DNA from: CAZMNY01 sp964567745
GTDB taxonomy: Bacteria; Planctomycetota; Planctomycetia; Pirellulales; Pirellulaceae
Direction of reading: 5' to 3'
NCBI GenBank assembly: GCA_964567745.1
Contig: CAZMNY010000016.1
Location: 1 to 64,000 of the forward strand
Length of the DNA stretch: 64,000 bases
Part shown: positions 34,330-42,508 of the stretch, piece by piece
Position numbering within the stretch: the stretch's first letter is position 1
How the letters are laid out: every line of letters starts with the position of its first letter
The notes under the pieces: generated by a model
Database searches by the model: none
Seen by the model: the letters and a program-made list of their open reading frames with translations, nothing else
Told to the model about the DNA's origin: nothing
Program-made: the position numbers and the translations under genes

Positions 34330-36438
34330 TCAATCTTTACCGTGGGGCGCTTGATGGGTTTCGAACACAAGCTGTCTCCAGCGAACCGCGTTCTTTACGG
34401 CTTGTTTTGTCATGGTATAGATCGCCTCTTGGCTTCGAACAGCGTTTTCCGGGTCAGATTGCGGTTTAGTGTAACCGCCGTCCGTCTGCAGACTCCTAGC
34501 CTTTACGTTGTCTTGAAAGTGAACGTCGAGTATTTCGATCATTCGCTGCTTGCTGGCGGAGTCGTCGATCGGCGTCAACAATTCGATTCGCCTGTCAAGG
34601 TTTCTCGGCATCCAGTCAGCGCTCGAAATGTACAGGCGGTCCTCACCTCCGTGAACAAAATGAAAAATCCGAGCGTGTTCCAGGAAACGATCAATAATGC
34701 TAATGACCTCAATGTTCTCACTCAGCGCAGGCACACCGGGTCGTAGACAGCATATGCCGCGAACGTTGAGCCTCACAGGCACTCCGGCCTGGGATGCCGT
34801 GTAGAGCGCGTCAATAATTCGCGGATCGACGAGCGAGTTGAGTTTTGCTGTGATTCCCGCCGGTTGCCCCTCTCTCTTGCGTCGCGTCTCACTTTCGATC
34901 AATTCGAGTATCCGTTGTCGCAAGCCGAGCGGCGCCATTTCGATTTTGCGAAACTGTTGCGGCTGCGAGTAGCCGGTGATGGCGTTGAAGAAAGCGGTCG
35001 CGTCGGCACCAAGGTCGTTGTCGGCGGTGAGGAAACTGACGTCGCTATAGAGTCGCGCGGTCGATTCGTTGTAATTCCCCGTGCCAAAATGCATGTATCG
35101 CTGCACGCCATGAGGCTCGCGCCTCACAATGATGCAAATTTTGGCGTGCGTCTTCAGTCCTTTGACGCCGTAAATCACCTGCACGCCGGATTGCTCAAGC
35201 TTTCGAGCTCGATCGATATTTCGAGCTTCGTCGAATCGCGCCTTGAGCTCGACAATGACAGTCACGTTTTTGCCGTTGGCGGCAGCGCGCTCCAGCGCCT
35301 CAACAACTCGGCTCACGCGGCTTGTTCGATACAACGTCTGTTTGATCGCCAGCACATCCGGGTCGACGGCGGCTTCTTCAATCAGCTTGACGACGGGGTC
35401 AAAGCTGTCGTAGGGATGATAGAGAACGACATCCTTCTTCGTAATCGTTTCGAACATGCTCGCCGTCATATCGACCTGAGGCGACGGCTGCGGATCCCAC
35501 GAGTGGTACTTGAGTTCGTCGAAGCCTCGCAGGTTGGCGAGTTGCATCAAGTCAGACAGGCCGAGCGGACCAGGAGCATGAAAGATGTCGTCGTCCGACA
35601 CGTCGAGCCCGCTGCGGAGGAATTCAAGCGATTGCTCGCTAATCAAATTCGAAACTTGCAACCGCACACAAGCGCCGGCCGTTCTGGCGTCGAGCACCTC
35701 CTCCATTCCGGTCATCAAGTCGGGTGCCTGGTCTTCGCGAACCGAGATATCCGCATTGCGGGTGATCCGGAATGGCGTCGCCTCATGAACGACTTCGCCA
35801 GGAAAGAAACGCTCAACAAGCAGGCTGACGATGTCCTCGAGCAGGATATACGTGTAACCGTTACCGGACTGAAGTGTGAGAAACCTCGCCGAGCGAAAGA
35901 GCGGCAAAATGGCAAATCGCGGCTCACCGTCCTCTCCCTCGGCAAGCCGCACCAAGACATTGACGGTGTGGTTGACGAGCAACGGAAAATTATTGGGGTC
36001 AACCGCCATCGGCGAAAGAACGGCGTTTGTCTCCGTCTCGAAAACGTGTCGAATCGCCTTAAGATGCAGGTCGCTCAGATCAGCTGCGACGGCCCGCTTC
36101 ACCCCAACTTCGGCGAGCGCCGGCTCGATCTCATCGATTAGACATTCGTATTGCGTCTTCTGCATCAAATGGGCGCGTTCGCTAATGGCGCTCAGTTGCT
36201 CCGCGGCCGTCATTCCCGATGCGTCCTGTCGGTTGGCGCCTTGCTGAACCATCAGCTTGAGCCCGCCAACTCGCACCATAAAGAACTCATCCAAATTGGA
36301 GCCGGTAATGGCCAGAAACCTCAGACGCTCCAAGAGAGGGATAGACGGATCCAGAGCTTCGCCGAGCACTCGCTGATTAAACTCCAGCCAGCTAAGTTCA
36401 CGGTTCAACAGTTTGCTGCTCGGCGACGAATCGGGCAT
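34330..36438 (-). CDS. ppk: Polyphosphate kinase 1
   Basis: PPK1 makes inorganic polyphosphate from ATP (reversibly). 702 residues, close to the E. coli length of 688. The start LNRELSWLEFNQRVLGEA, the N-terminal four-helix module, YHPYDSFDPVVKLIEEAA, the autophosphorylated His within KTHAKICIIVRR and MHFGTGNYNESTARLYSD are all present, as is a C-terminal SSADWMPRNLDRRIELLTPI. The ATG at 36438 follows GGAAG by 5 bases; an earlier start at 36534 would add 32 residues of low similarity. It is adjacent to ppx (58 bases) and a ROK kinase on the same strand, and to SixA downstream, indicating a phosphate metabolism operon. Confidence 0.95.
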   Translation of the reverse strand: MPDSSPSSKLLNRELSWLEFNQRVLGEALDPSIPLLERLRFLAITGSNLDEFFMVRVGGLKLMVQQGANRQDASGMTAAEQLSAISERAHLMQKTQYECLIDEIEPALAEVGVKRAVAADLSDLHLKAIRHVFETETNAVLSPMAVDPNNFPLLVNHTVNVLVRLAEGEDGEPRFAILPLFRSARFLTLQSGNGYTYILLEDIVSLLVERFFPGEVVHEATPFRITRNADISVREDQAPDLMTGMEEVLDARTAGACVRLQVSNLISEQSLEFLRSGLDVSDDDIFHAPGPLGLSDLMQLANLRGFDELKYHSWDPQPSPQVDMTASMFETITKKDVVLYHPYDSFDPVVKLIEEAAVDPDVLAIKQTLYRTSRVSRVVEALERAAANGKNVTVIVELKARFDEARNIDRARKLEQSGVQVIYGVKGLKTHAKICIIVRREPHGVQRYMHFGTGNYNESTARLYSDVSFLTADNDLGADATAFFNAITGYSQPQQFRKIEMAPLGLRQRILELIESETRRKREGQPAGITAKLNSLVDPRIIDALYTASQAGVPVRLNVRGICCLRPGVPALSENIEVISIIDRFLEHARIFHFVHGGEDRLYISSADWMPRNLDRRIELLTPIDDSASKQRMIEILDVHFQDNVKARSLQTDGGYTKPQSDPENAVRSQEAIYTMTKQAVKNAVRWRQLVFETHQAPHGKD

Positions 36439-36496
36439 TGATCTTCCGGTTGAGTAACTTTGCATTGACGGTCGACGCGGGCGCGCTTTTGATTGT

Positions 36497-38101
36497 TTAG
36501 CCAGGTTCCGGCCGTAATAATACGGGCACCCCAAACACGCTTTCGAACATTCGGCTGTTCTGTTCGAGGGCTATCTGTTCGAGTGAAAGGTCGTCTACGC
36601 CGGCAACGGAGATGATCAAGATGTTGCCGTCAGTTCGACAGTGAACGTCGACGATCCGGTGGCTGCGCGAATGATCCAGAGCGACCGCGAGTCGCAGGAT
36701 GGCTGCCATTTTCGCCACGGCGATACGGTTCTCGCGATTCAGCGCGGCGTAAACGTTATGCGATGGCTGAGGTGTATTTCTTCGGTGGTATCGAGCCACC
36801 AACGAAACCAGCAACACGTCGCGCTCACCTAATCCGAACAGTTCGCTGTTGCGAATCATGTACATGGAATGCTTGTGGTACGCGCGATGGCTGATGTAGA
36901 GGCCGACTTCGTGAAGCAGCGCGCCAACGTACAGCACTAATTCGTGCCTCGAATCAAGTTCGTGCTTGTCCTGAAGCTGCCGAAAGAGGGTTCGCGAGAG
37001 GTCGGCGACGTGCCGTGCGTAAGGTTCGTCAAAGTGAAACTTGCGCCCCAAATCAATGGCCGATCGAGTAATTTGCTGGCTGAGTTCGTTTGTCCAGGCA
37101 CCGCCTTGCGACATTTCCTTGAGAAGTCCGTCTCGCAAGTTCGCGTTGCAAACGAGAAACTCGTCCACGCCGTACATCCGAGCCAGTTCGACGTAGATTA
37201 ACAGCGCCGCTGCGACCATCTCCGCCTCTTGAAACGACAGTTGAAAACGCTCGACCACATCATCGACCGAGAGGCCGAGCAACTGGTCGGTAAACGCTTC
37301 CAAGTCGTCGGTGTTGAGCATTACGGCTTGATTCGTATTCCAGTCGGGAGAGAAAGTCTTTGCGGCGAATCGAACGTCGCCGCCGATTGCGATCATCCGC
37401 AATGGCTCGCTCGCATCCAGATGTTCGCTGAGCCGCCCCATGTTTTGGCGGATCTCGTTTTCCATCAAGGACCGTTTTTTGCCCCAGGGAGCCTGTATCG
37501 TCTCAAGCTGTTGTCTCAATCTCAGCGAACCCAAACGATAGGTTTGTGAAACCGTGACGTCCTGCCCTTGAACGACGAGCACTTCCGTGCTGCCGCCTCC
37601 GGCTTCGACGATCAAAGATCGCGTCGGCGTTTCTTCCTCGCCAGCCTGCAGTAACGGCTGAAGAAAGGGCAGCACGCCCATATAAGTAACTCGAGACGCC
37701 TCCGCCTCATCCAGAACATCGACTTCAAATCCCGTCGCAATGAAGACTCGGTCCTGGAAAGCGAGTCGGTTGCCGGCTTCGCGAACAGCGCTGGTCGCCA
37801 CGACGCGAATCTGTTCACTCGACTCAATTCGGTACTCGCCTAGCTTCTGCCTAAACGTGCGCAGCACGCGAACACATTCTTCAATCGTCGATTTGCTAAT
37901 CGCGTTGCGATCAAATGTGTCTTTGCCGAGGCTAACTGGACGGGTCAGCGATTCCAGCGTCCTCACGCTTTGGTTGTCTGCAATCTCCGCGATCGCCATA
38001 CGGATCGAGGTCGAGCCAATGTCGATCACAGCCACCTGACGTACTGGACTTGCGGCGCTTCCCGCCGGCTGCCCCACCGAATCAGTGTGCTCCCGTTTCA
38101 T
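36497..38101 (-). CDS. ppx: Exopolyphosphatase (Ppx/GppA family) with HD-like C-terminus
   Basis: Ppx/GppA enzymes split terminal phosphate from polyphosphate or pppGpp. 534 residues: AVIDIGSTSIRMAIAEI (phosphate-binding loop of the actin-like fold), RVVATSAVREAGN, VEAGGGSTEVLV and the acidic catalytic region near it. The C-terminal ~190 residues are the HD-like helical domain (LVLYVGALLHEVGLYISHRA). The start at 38101 was chosen because an earlier in-frame start at 38182 would overlap the ROK kinase stop by 31 bases. Neither has a clear ribosome binding site. Whether the main substrate is polyphosphate or pppGpp is not clear; position next to ppk1 favours polyphosphate. Confidence 0.93.
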   Translation of the reverse strand: MKREHTDSVGQPAGSAASPVRQVAVIDIGSTSIRMAIAEIADNQSVRTLESLTRPVSLGKDTFDRNAISKSTIEECVRVLRTFRQKLGEYRIESSEQIRVVATSAVREAGNRLAFQDRVFIATGFEVDVLDEAEASRVTYMGVLPFLQPLLQAGEEETPTRSLIVEAGGGSTEVLVVQGQDVTVSQTYRLGSLRLRQQLETIQAPWGKKRSLMENEIRQNMGRLSEHLDASEPLRMIAIGGDVRFAAKTFSPDWNTNQAVMLNTDDLEAFTDQLLGLSVDDVVERFQLSFQEAEMVAAALLIYVELARMYGVDEFLVCNANLRDGLLKEMSQGGAWTNELSQQITRSAIDLGRKFHFDEPYARHVADLSRTLFRQLQDKHELDSRHELVLYVGALLHEVGLYISHRAYHKHSMYMIRNSELFGLGERDVLLVSLVARYHRRNTPQPSHNVYAALNRENRIAVAKMAAILRLAVALDHSRSHRIVDVHCRTDGNILIISVAGVDDLSLEQIALEQNSRMFESVFGVPVLLRPEPG

Positions 38102-38151
38102 TTTGGTTACAGCCTGTTCTGTCTGACGGATTGATTTTTTCGCGACTGCTT

Positions 38152-39132
38152 CTACTTCGGTTGCTCTAGGTTGGCGGCCCAAGCTGCCGCTCCAAGAACG
38201 CTGGCGTCATCTCCCAACTTGGCCACACAAACTTCGAATGATTGCGTGAACGCGGGCATGACCGCATCGCGAACGCCGCGATCCACTTCGCTGACAAAGA
38301 GATCCGGCATCGCCTCGACCATGCCGCCACCGAGCACAATAATGTCCGGCAGTAGCAGCGTGACGACGGACCCAATGGCCACTCCAATCGCATAGGCCGC
38401 GTTTCGCGTTATCTGCTCGACGGCCGTGTCTCCATTTTCGATGGATTCGCGGAGAACGCCGCTGCGAATGTCGGCGATCGCTGTGCCGTATTGCTTCATG
38501 AGCCATGGCGCGCCGCCTCGATAAGCGGCTTTTGATGCTTCCGCCGAAATCGCCAGACGGCTCGCAATCGTTTCCAGACAACCGCGTTGCCCGCAACCGC
38601 AGAGCCCTCCTTGCGAATTGACTCGGACGTGCCCTATCTCCATGCAAGAGTGGTCGGCGCCGTGGATGATTCGTCCTTCGTACACACATCCACCGCCAAT
38701 TCCCGTGCCCGGGAAAACGCCGAATACGGTTCGGCCGTTCTTTCCGGCGCCAAAACAGTATTCGCCATAGACTCCGGCATCGACGTCGTTCAAGACAGCG
38801 GCCGAGCAGTTGAATTCTTTGTTGATCGCCGCCGCCAATTTGACGTTAGTCCAACCTAAGTTGACCGCTTCGATGATGATTCCGCGTTCCATGTCGATCG
38901 GCGACGGGCACCCCACGCCGACGCTCAACAATTGGCTTGGGTCCGCGTCCACCTCATTCAACACATCGTGAATCGATCCGAGAATCCGAGCGACACCGTT
39001 TTCGACGCCGTCGTACCCCTTTGTCTTCCGCCGACGTTGCGCAACTTTGTTGAATTCGGCATCGTAAAGGACCGCAAGCATCTTCGTGCCGCCCAAATCG
39101 AAGCCGATGCGATATTTGGTCTTGGTGTTCAT
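38152..39132 (-). CDS. ROK-family sugar kinase
   Basis: 326 residues, one-domain ROK kinase of the glucokinase type: RIGFDLGGTKMLAVL (ATP phosphate loop), VLNDVDAGVYGE (catalytic Asp at the end of the motif), PGTGIGGGCVYEG, HSCMEIGHVRV (zinc His) and GLCGCGQRGCLE (zinc-binding Cys motif of ROK proteins). It phosphorylates a hexose or amino sugar, most likely glucose. ROK enzymes include polyphosphate-dependent glucokinases, and its position beside ppk1 and ppx raises that possibility. The zinc motif is typical of ATP-dependent ROK kinases, so the phosphoryl donor is undecided. Confidence 0.92.
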   Translation of the reverse strand: MNTKTKYRIGFDLGGTKMLAVLYDAEFNKVAQRRRKTKGYDGVENGVARILGSIHDVLNEVDADPSQLLSVGVGCPSPIDMERGIIIEAVNLGWTNVKLAAAINKEFNCSAAVLNDVDAGVYGEYCFGAGKNGRTVFGVFPGTGIGGGCVYEGRIIHGADHSCMEIGHVRVNSQGGLCGCGQRGCLETIASRLAISAEASKAAYRGGAPWLMKQYGTAIADIRSGVLRESIENGDTAVEQITRNAAYAIGVAIGSVVTLLLPDIIVLGGGMVEAMPDLFVSEVDRGVRDAVMPAFTQSFEVCVAKLGDDASVLGAAAWAANLEQPK

Positions 39133-39378
39133 GAACGCTGTTCCACTTGCCTATTCTCTCTTGTCGCAGCTTGACTCCATCCTCCACCAGAATACCAGAG
39201 CAGCACGATTGGGCGAACAGGACGCACGGAGGATCGGATTCAAATCGGTGCCTCGCAAGTCATGCTCAAGACAGCGTGAACGACTTGATATATGATTGGC
39301 GAATTACGCCAAGGACCGAATCGAATCGGCTCGGCTTGCTGGCCGCAACGCCGCTTTAGACTGGAGCCCGTTGAAGGT

Positions 39379-40020
39379 ATGGAATCTGGAGACAATCGAC
39401 TGCTCACTTCTCATTGGTCTCGCTTAGCGGGCTCCATTGAAAGGTCTCTTTACCAGATCGAATCGAAACGCGGCTGGATGGCTGCGGTGATCAACGGGGT
39501 GATAGCCGGCGCAGCCGTGGCTGTGGTCACCTGGCTTGTCACCACGTTGCAAGAGGGCGATCTGCTGCTGTTCGCATGCCTGGGATCTTCCGCCGCGTCC
39601 GTTGTCTTTGCCCCACTCAGCAAAGCCAACAGTCTGCGAACCATCATCGCCGCCTACACGATCGCCGCCGGCGTTTGCATTTTGCTTTTTCCAATTCACC
39701 GGACCGGGACAATTCCCTTGCCCGCAATCTGTTTCCTTGCCGTTTCTCTTCCCGTGGCGCTGATGAGAATCACCGACACCATGCACCCGGCCGCCATCGG
39801 AAGCTCGATGGCGTTCATCATTTATGAACGCGATCCAAAAGGTCTTCTGCTGCTTCTTCTGGCCATTTTGGGACTGCTGACCGTAGTCAAGATGTTGGCC
39901 TACGCCTACTTGCGAGATCTCGAGTTCCGCCAGTTCGGCAAAGAGTTTCGCCGCGACTACTACGGTCAAGAAGTCATGGTCACGATTCTAGCGAACGAAC
40001 CGGAGAAGACTTCGAAGTAG
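39379..40020 (+). CDS. HPP-family integral membrane protein
   Basis: 213 residues with four to five helices: MAAVINGVIAGAAVAVVTWL, LLFACLGSSAASVVFAPLSK, a third and fourth around ICFLAVSLPVALMRITDTMH, and a C-terminal LLLLLLAILGLLTVV. The HPP motif normally reads H-P-P; here it is HPAAIGSS. The family is named for this motif, and some members are linked to nitrite or anion transport, but the role is not firm. The start at 39379 is uncertain: GAAGG lies only one base before the ATG. An earlier frame start at 39292 adds 29 residues without hydrophobic character. Confidence 0.7.
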   Translation: MESGDNRLLTSHWSRLAGSIERSLYQIESKRGWMAAVINGVIAGAAVAVVTWLVTTLQEGDLLLFACLGSSAASVVFAPLSKANSLRTIIAAYTIAAGVCILLFPIHRTGTIPLPAICFLAVSLPVALMRITDTMHPAAIGSSMAFIIYERDPKGLLLLLLAILGLLTVVKMLAYAYLRDLEFRQFGKEFRRDYYGQEVMVTILANEPEKTSK

Positions 40021-40112
40021 TTGGGGCGAGCAAGCGTGAAGTGCGAATAAGCAGCGGCAACCGACGCCCCGCTGCTGACTCGCAACCGACTCGTTGCCGA
40101 CTCGCTTAGCGC

Positions 40113-40142
40113 AAAAAAAGCCCGAGCGTAAATGGCTCGGGC
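40113..40142 (-). terminator. Intrinsic terminator of the flagellar operon
   Basis: Read on the minus strand, GCCCGAGC pairs perfectly with GCTCGGGC across a 7-base loop, directly followed by seven T. It starts 35 bases beyond the fliA stop and closes the operon of flagellar genes. Confidence 0.93.
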
Positions 40143-40176
40143 AATTGAGTTGAGCGAATCGAAAAACCGAGTCTGC

Positions 40177-40965
40177 CTAGCCGCCAAACTCGGGGCGACG
40201 ACGGCCGAGTTGCGATTGCAAGCGGTGTACGATCGAACTGTGCATTTGGCTGACGCGGCTTTCGCTGAGATCGAGCGTGGCGCCAATCTCTTTCATCGTC
40301 AGTTCTTCATAATAGTAGAGGATAATGATCAGACGCTCGTTGCGGTTTAACCCTTTGGTGACAAGCCGCATTAGGTCGTTCTTGTGAACGCGACGCGTGG
40401 GATCTTCGCCCTTCTTATCTTCAAGAATGTCGATCTCTCGAACATCCTTGTAGCTGTCCGTTTCGTACCACTTTTTGTTGAGGCTAATCAGGTTGACTGC
40501 GTTCGCCTCGAGCACCATCTTTTCGAGTTCGGGCACGGAGAGGCCCATGTATTCCGACAGTTCAACTTCCGTGGGAACTCGACCGAGCCGGGCTTCGAGT
40601 GTCTTGTTGGCTTCGCCAAGCTTGCTCGCCTTGGACCTCACGAGACGAGGCACCCAGTCCATGGTGCGAAGTTCGTCCAGCATGGCGCCTCGGATTCGCG
40701 GCACGCAATACGTTTCGAACTTGACGCCGCGGTTAAGATCAAACGCATCGATCGCGTCCATCAACCCAAACACGCCAGCCGAAATCAGGTCGTCCAGTTC
40801 GACGCCTTCCGGAAGACGCGCCCAAATCCGTTCGCCGTTGTATTTAACGAGCGGCAGATATCGTTCAACAAGACGATTGCGCAAGTCCTTGCGGCTCGCA
40901 TCAGCGCGGTAGTCGAGCCAGACTTGCTTGATAACGTCTTCCGCCGGGGCAATGCTCGTGGCCAT
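40177..40965 (-). CDS. fliA: Flagellar sigma factor (sigma-28/WhiG type)
   Basis: Sigma-28 directs RNA polymerase to late flagellar promoters. 262 residues with region 2 (LVERYLPLVKYNGERIWARL, DLISAGVFGLMDAIDAFD, RIRGAMLDELRTMDWVPRLV), region 3 (LGRVPTEVELSEYMGLS) and region 4 (LTMKEIGATLDLSESRVSQM), which binds the -35 element. This is the FliA/WhiG layout, with no region 1.1. The ATG at 40965 follows GGAGG by 5 bases, so the earlier ATG at 41019 is not used. Last gene of the operon, ending at a strong terminator. No FlgM anti-sigma factor is seen nearby. Confidence 0.95.
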   Translation of the reverse strand: MATSIAPAEDVIKQVWLDYRADASRKDLRNRLVERYLPLVKYNGERIWARLPEGVELDDLISAGVFGLMDAIDAFDLNRGVKFETYCVPRIRGAMLDELRTMDWVPRLVRSKASKLGEANKTLEARLGRVPTEVELSEYMGLSVPELEKMVLEANAVNLISLNKKWYETDSYKDVREIDILEDKKGEDPTRRVHKNDLMRLVTKGLNRNERLIIILYYYEELTMKEIGATLDLSESRVSQMHSSIVHRLQSQLGRRRPEFGG

Positions 40966-41115
40966 ACAATCCTCCGTGATTGTCACATCGCCGATATGGT
41001 GGTCGGCGTCGATTCTCAATTGTTGATCGCCCCACGCTCAACCGTGGTTCGATATGGTTCGCATCCTGCGAACGTTGGCGACGCCAAAAACGCGCCGCAC
41101 ATTGACTTGACCGTA

Positions 41116-41379
41116 CTAACCCGTCGTTTCCGCAGCTTGGGAATCCGATTCGGATTCCGATTTCAATGACGCTAGTTCGCTATCGAGCAATTGCTTTACC
41201 GAATCACGAACCGTCTGTTGTGCGATGACACCGGCAACGTAGCCAACCACCGCGAACAGGAACATCATGATTAACGCCAACTTGGTCGATTCGTCAAATC
41301 CGCCTCCGACAATGAAGCTGCGGACCATGACCGTCGTGAAAGCCAGGAATCCTAGGACACCCGAAAATTCTCGACCCAT
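41116..41379 (-). CDS. Small membrane protein in the flagellar operon
   Basis: 87 residues: two helices (about 7-28 and 34-57) and a polar acidic tail (VKQLLDSELASLKSESESDS). I do not recognise the family. It sits between flhG (220 bases upstream) and fliA (150 bases downstream) on the same strand, so it may be cotranscribed. A role in flagellar assembly is possible but rests only on position. Confidence 0.6.
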   Translation of the reverse strand: MGREFSGVLGFLAFTTVMVRSFIVGGGFDESTKLALIMMFLFAVVGYVAGVIAQQTVRDSVKQLLDSELASLKSESESDSQAAETTG

Positions 41380-41568
41380 AACCGTCGCTCCGCCGGAATA
41401 GTCGCACTAGACTTCGCATCTTAACTCGCCCTCGCCTAGCGATAGGCTTTCTTGTTATCGACGCTGGGTCCGTAGCTCATTAGGCAAAGTTCCGGTCGCG
41501 TTAACTTCTCCTTTAAATCGGCCTGCTGGCAATAAAGTTCTTGGTCGTGGACAGTTAGTACTGCACGT

Positions 41569-41604
41569 TGTTTTTCATACTGTTTTTCATACTGTTTTTC
41601 TAAC
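41569..41604. repeat. Three 12-bp tandem repeats at the flhG end
   Basis: TGTTTTTCATAC occurs twice (41569-41580, 41581-41592) and TGTTTTTCTAAC once (41593-41604). The third copy contains the reverse complement of the flhG stop codon. The 220-base gap from 41380 to 41599 holds nothing else that looks like a gene. Confidence 0.8.
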
Positions 41605-42457
41605 TGCTTGTTACGCTGTTTCTTTCAACACTTTGAATCTCGCCCCGCTCACCTCGTGACCCTGAATAGGTCAATGCGAGCGTTTCAAAAGTGGCTGAGA
41701 CGATTAAGTCGGACGCTGGCGCCGGAAAATGATTCCCGCTGCGGCCAGCCAAGCCGCTTGAATACGGTAGCCAGCCTCGCCAGGCAATGTCAGTTTTTAA
41801 GAACCGACGGCATGCTCGCCGAATTCGGCCGTGCACATCCTTGGCAATCTCGCCATCGGGAGCTTGGTTAACGAACACGCCAACGTCGCTCAAGTCCCAC
41901 ACATGATTGGTTTTAAGCGCCGCATACGAGTCGAGGACGGACAGTCTGTCGGACGAACTGACCATCAAGACGGCGTCGGCAAGATGCCAAAAAACTCGCT
42001 GCAACGACTCGACGCGACTTCCCCCGTCAATCACGACCAGGTCGCAATGCCGAGTCAGAAGTTGATAGTCGTGCTTGAATCGCTCGATTGCGAATCCGTT
42101 GATGTGCGCCATCGGGCCAGTCGTCCCGGGAACGACCTGAACTCCCTCCGCCGCCTCCACTAGCACTCGCGACGGATCGAATTGTTCGTACAAAACGTCC
42201 CCAATGCTCAGCTCGCCCGAAAGCTGCATGCGTTGAGCGACGTCGCCGCCTTGCGAGTCCATGTCGACGAGATTGACTCGCTGCCCTCCGCGCGCCGCCG
42301 CAATCGCCAATTGGATCGCCACAGTGGTCGAGCCCGCTCGCGTCTTACCCGATGCGACGAGTACGGTGCGAGCCGAGTCGAGGCTCGCTGAGTCGTTTCG
42401 ACGCGATTGTCGAACCAGCGTTCGCAGGTCGGATGCTTGGTCGTGAGTCACATTCAT
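41600..42457 (-). CDS. flhG: MinD-like ATPase FlhG (FleN) with altered P-loop
   Basis: FlhG controls the number and placement of flagella, working opposite FlhF. 285 residues of the MinD/ParA type. The Walker A region reads VLVASGKTRAGSTTVAIQ: the signature lysine is kept (K in GKTRAG), but the P-loop lysine that holds the phosphates in KGGVGKT is Ser here. LVDMDSQGGDV is the Walker A' segment and CDLVVIDGG the Walker B. The DNA-associated C-terminal region is shorter and variable. It lies between flhF (51 bases) and the small membrane protein gene, as in other flagellar loci. The altered P-loop may reduce ATP hydrolysis. Confidence 0.85.
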   Translation of the reverse strand: MNVTHDQASDLRTLVRQSRRNDSASLDSARTVLVASGKTRAGSTTVAIQLAIAAARGGQRVNLVDMDSQGGDVAQRMQLSGELSIGDVLYEQFDPSRVLVEAAEGVQVVPGTTGPMAHINGFAIERFKHDYQLLTRHCDLVVIDGGSRVESLQRVFWHLADAVLMVSSSDRLSVLDSYAALKTNHVWDLSDVGVFVNQAPDGEIAKDVHGRIRRACRRFLKTDIAWRGWLPYSSGLAGRSGNHFPAPASDLIVSATFETLALTYSGSRGERGEIQSVERNSVTSS

Positions 42458-42508
42458 GGTTTAACTTCGGCGAGCAACAGGGGCGAGGACAAACGCTCTG
42501 GAACATCG

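Noticed and set aside
34864..36141. A 425-residue plus-strand frame opposite ppk
   Set aside because: It is antisense to a well conserved ppk1 gene, with no start signal or protein-like pattern.
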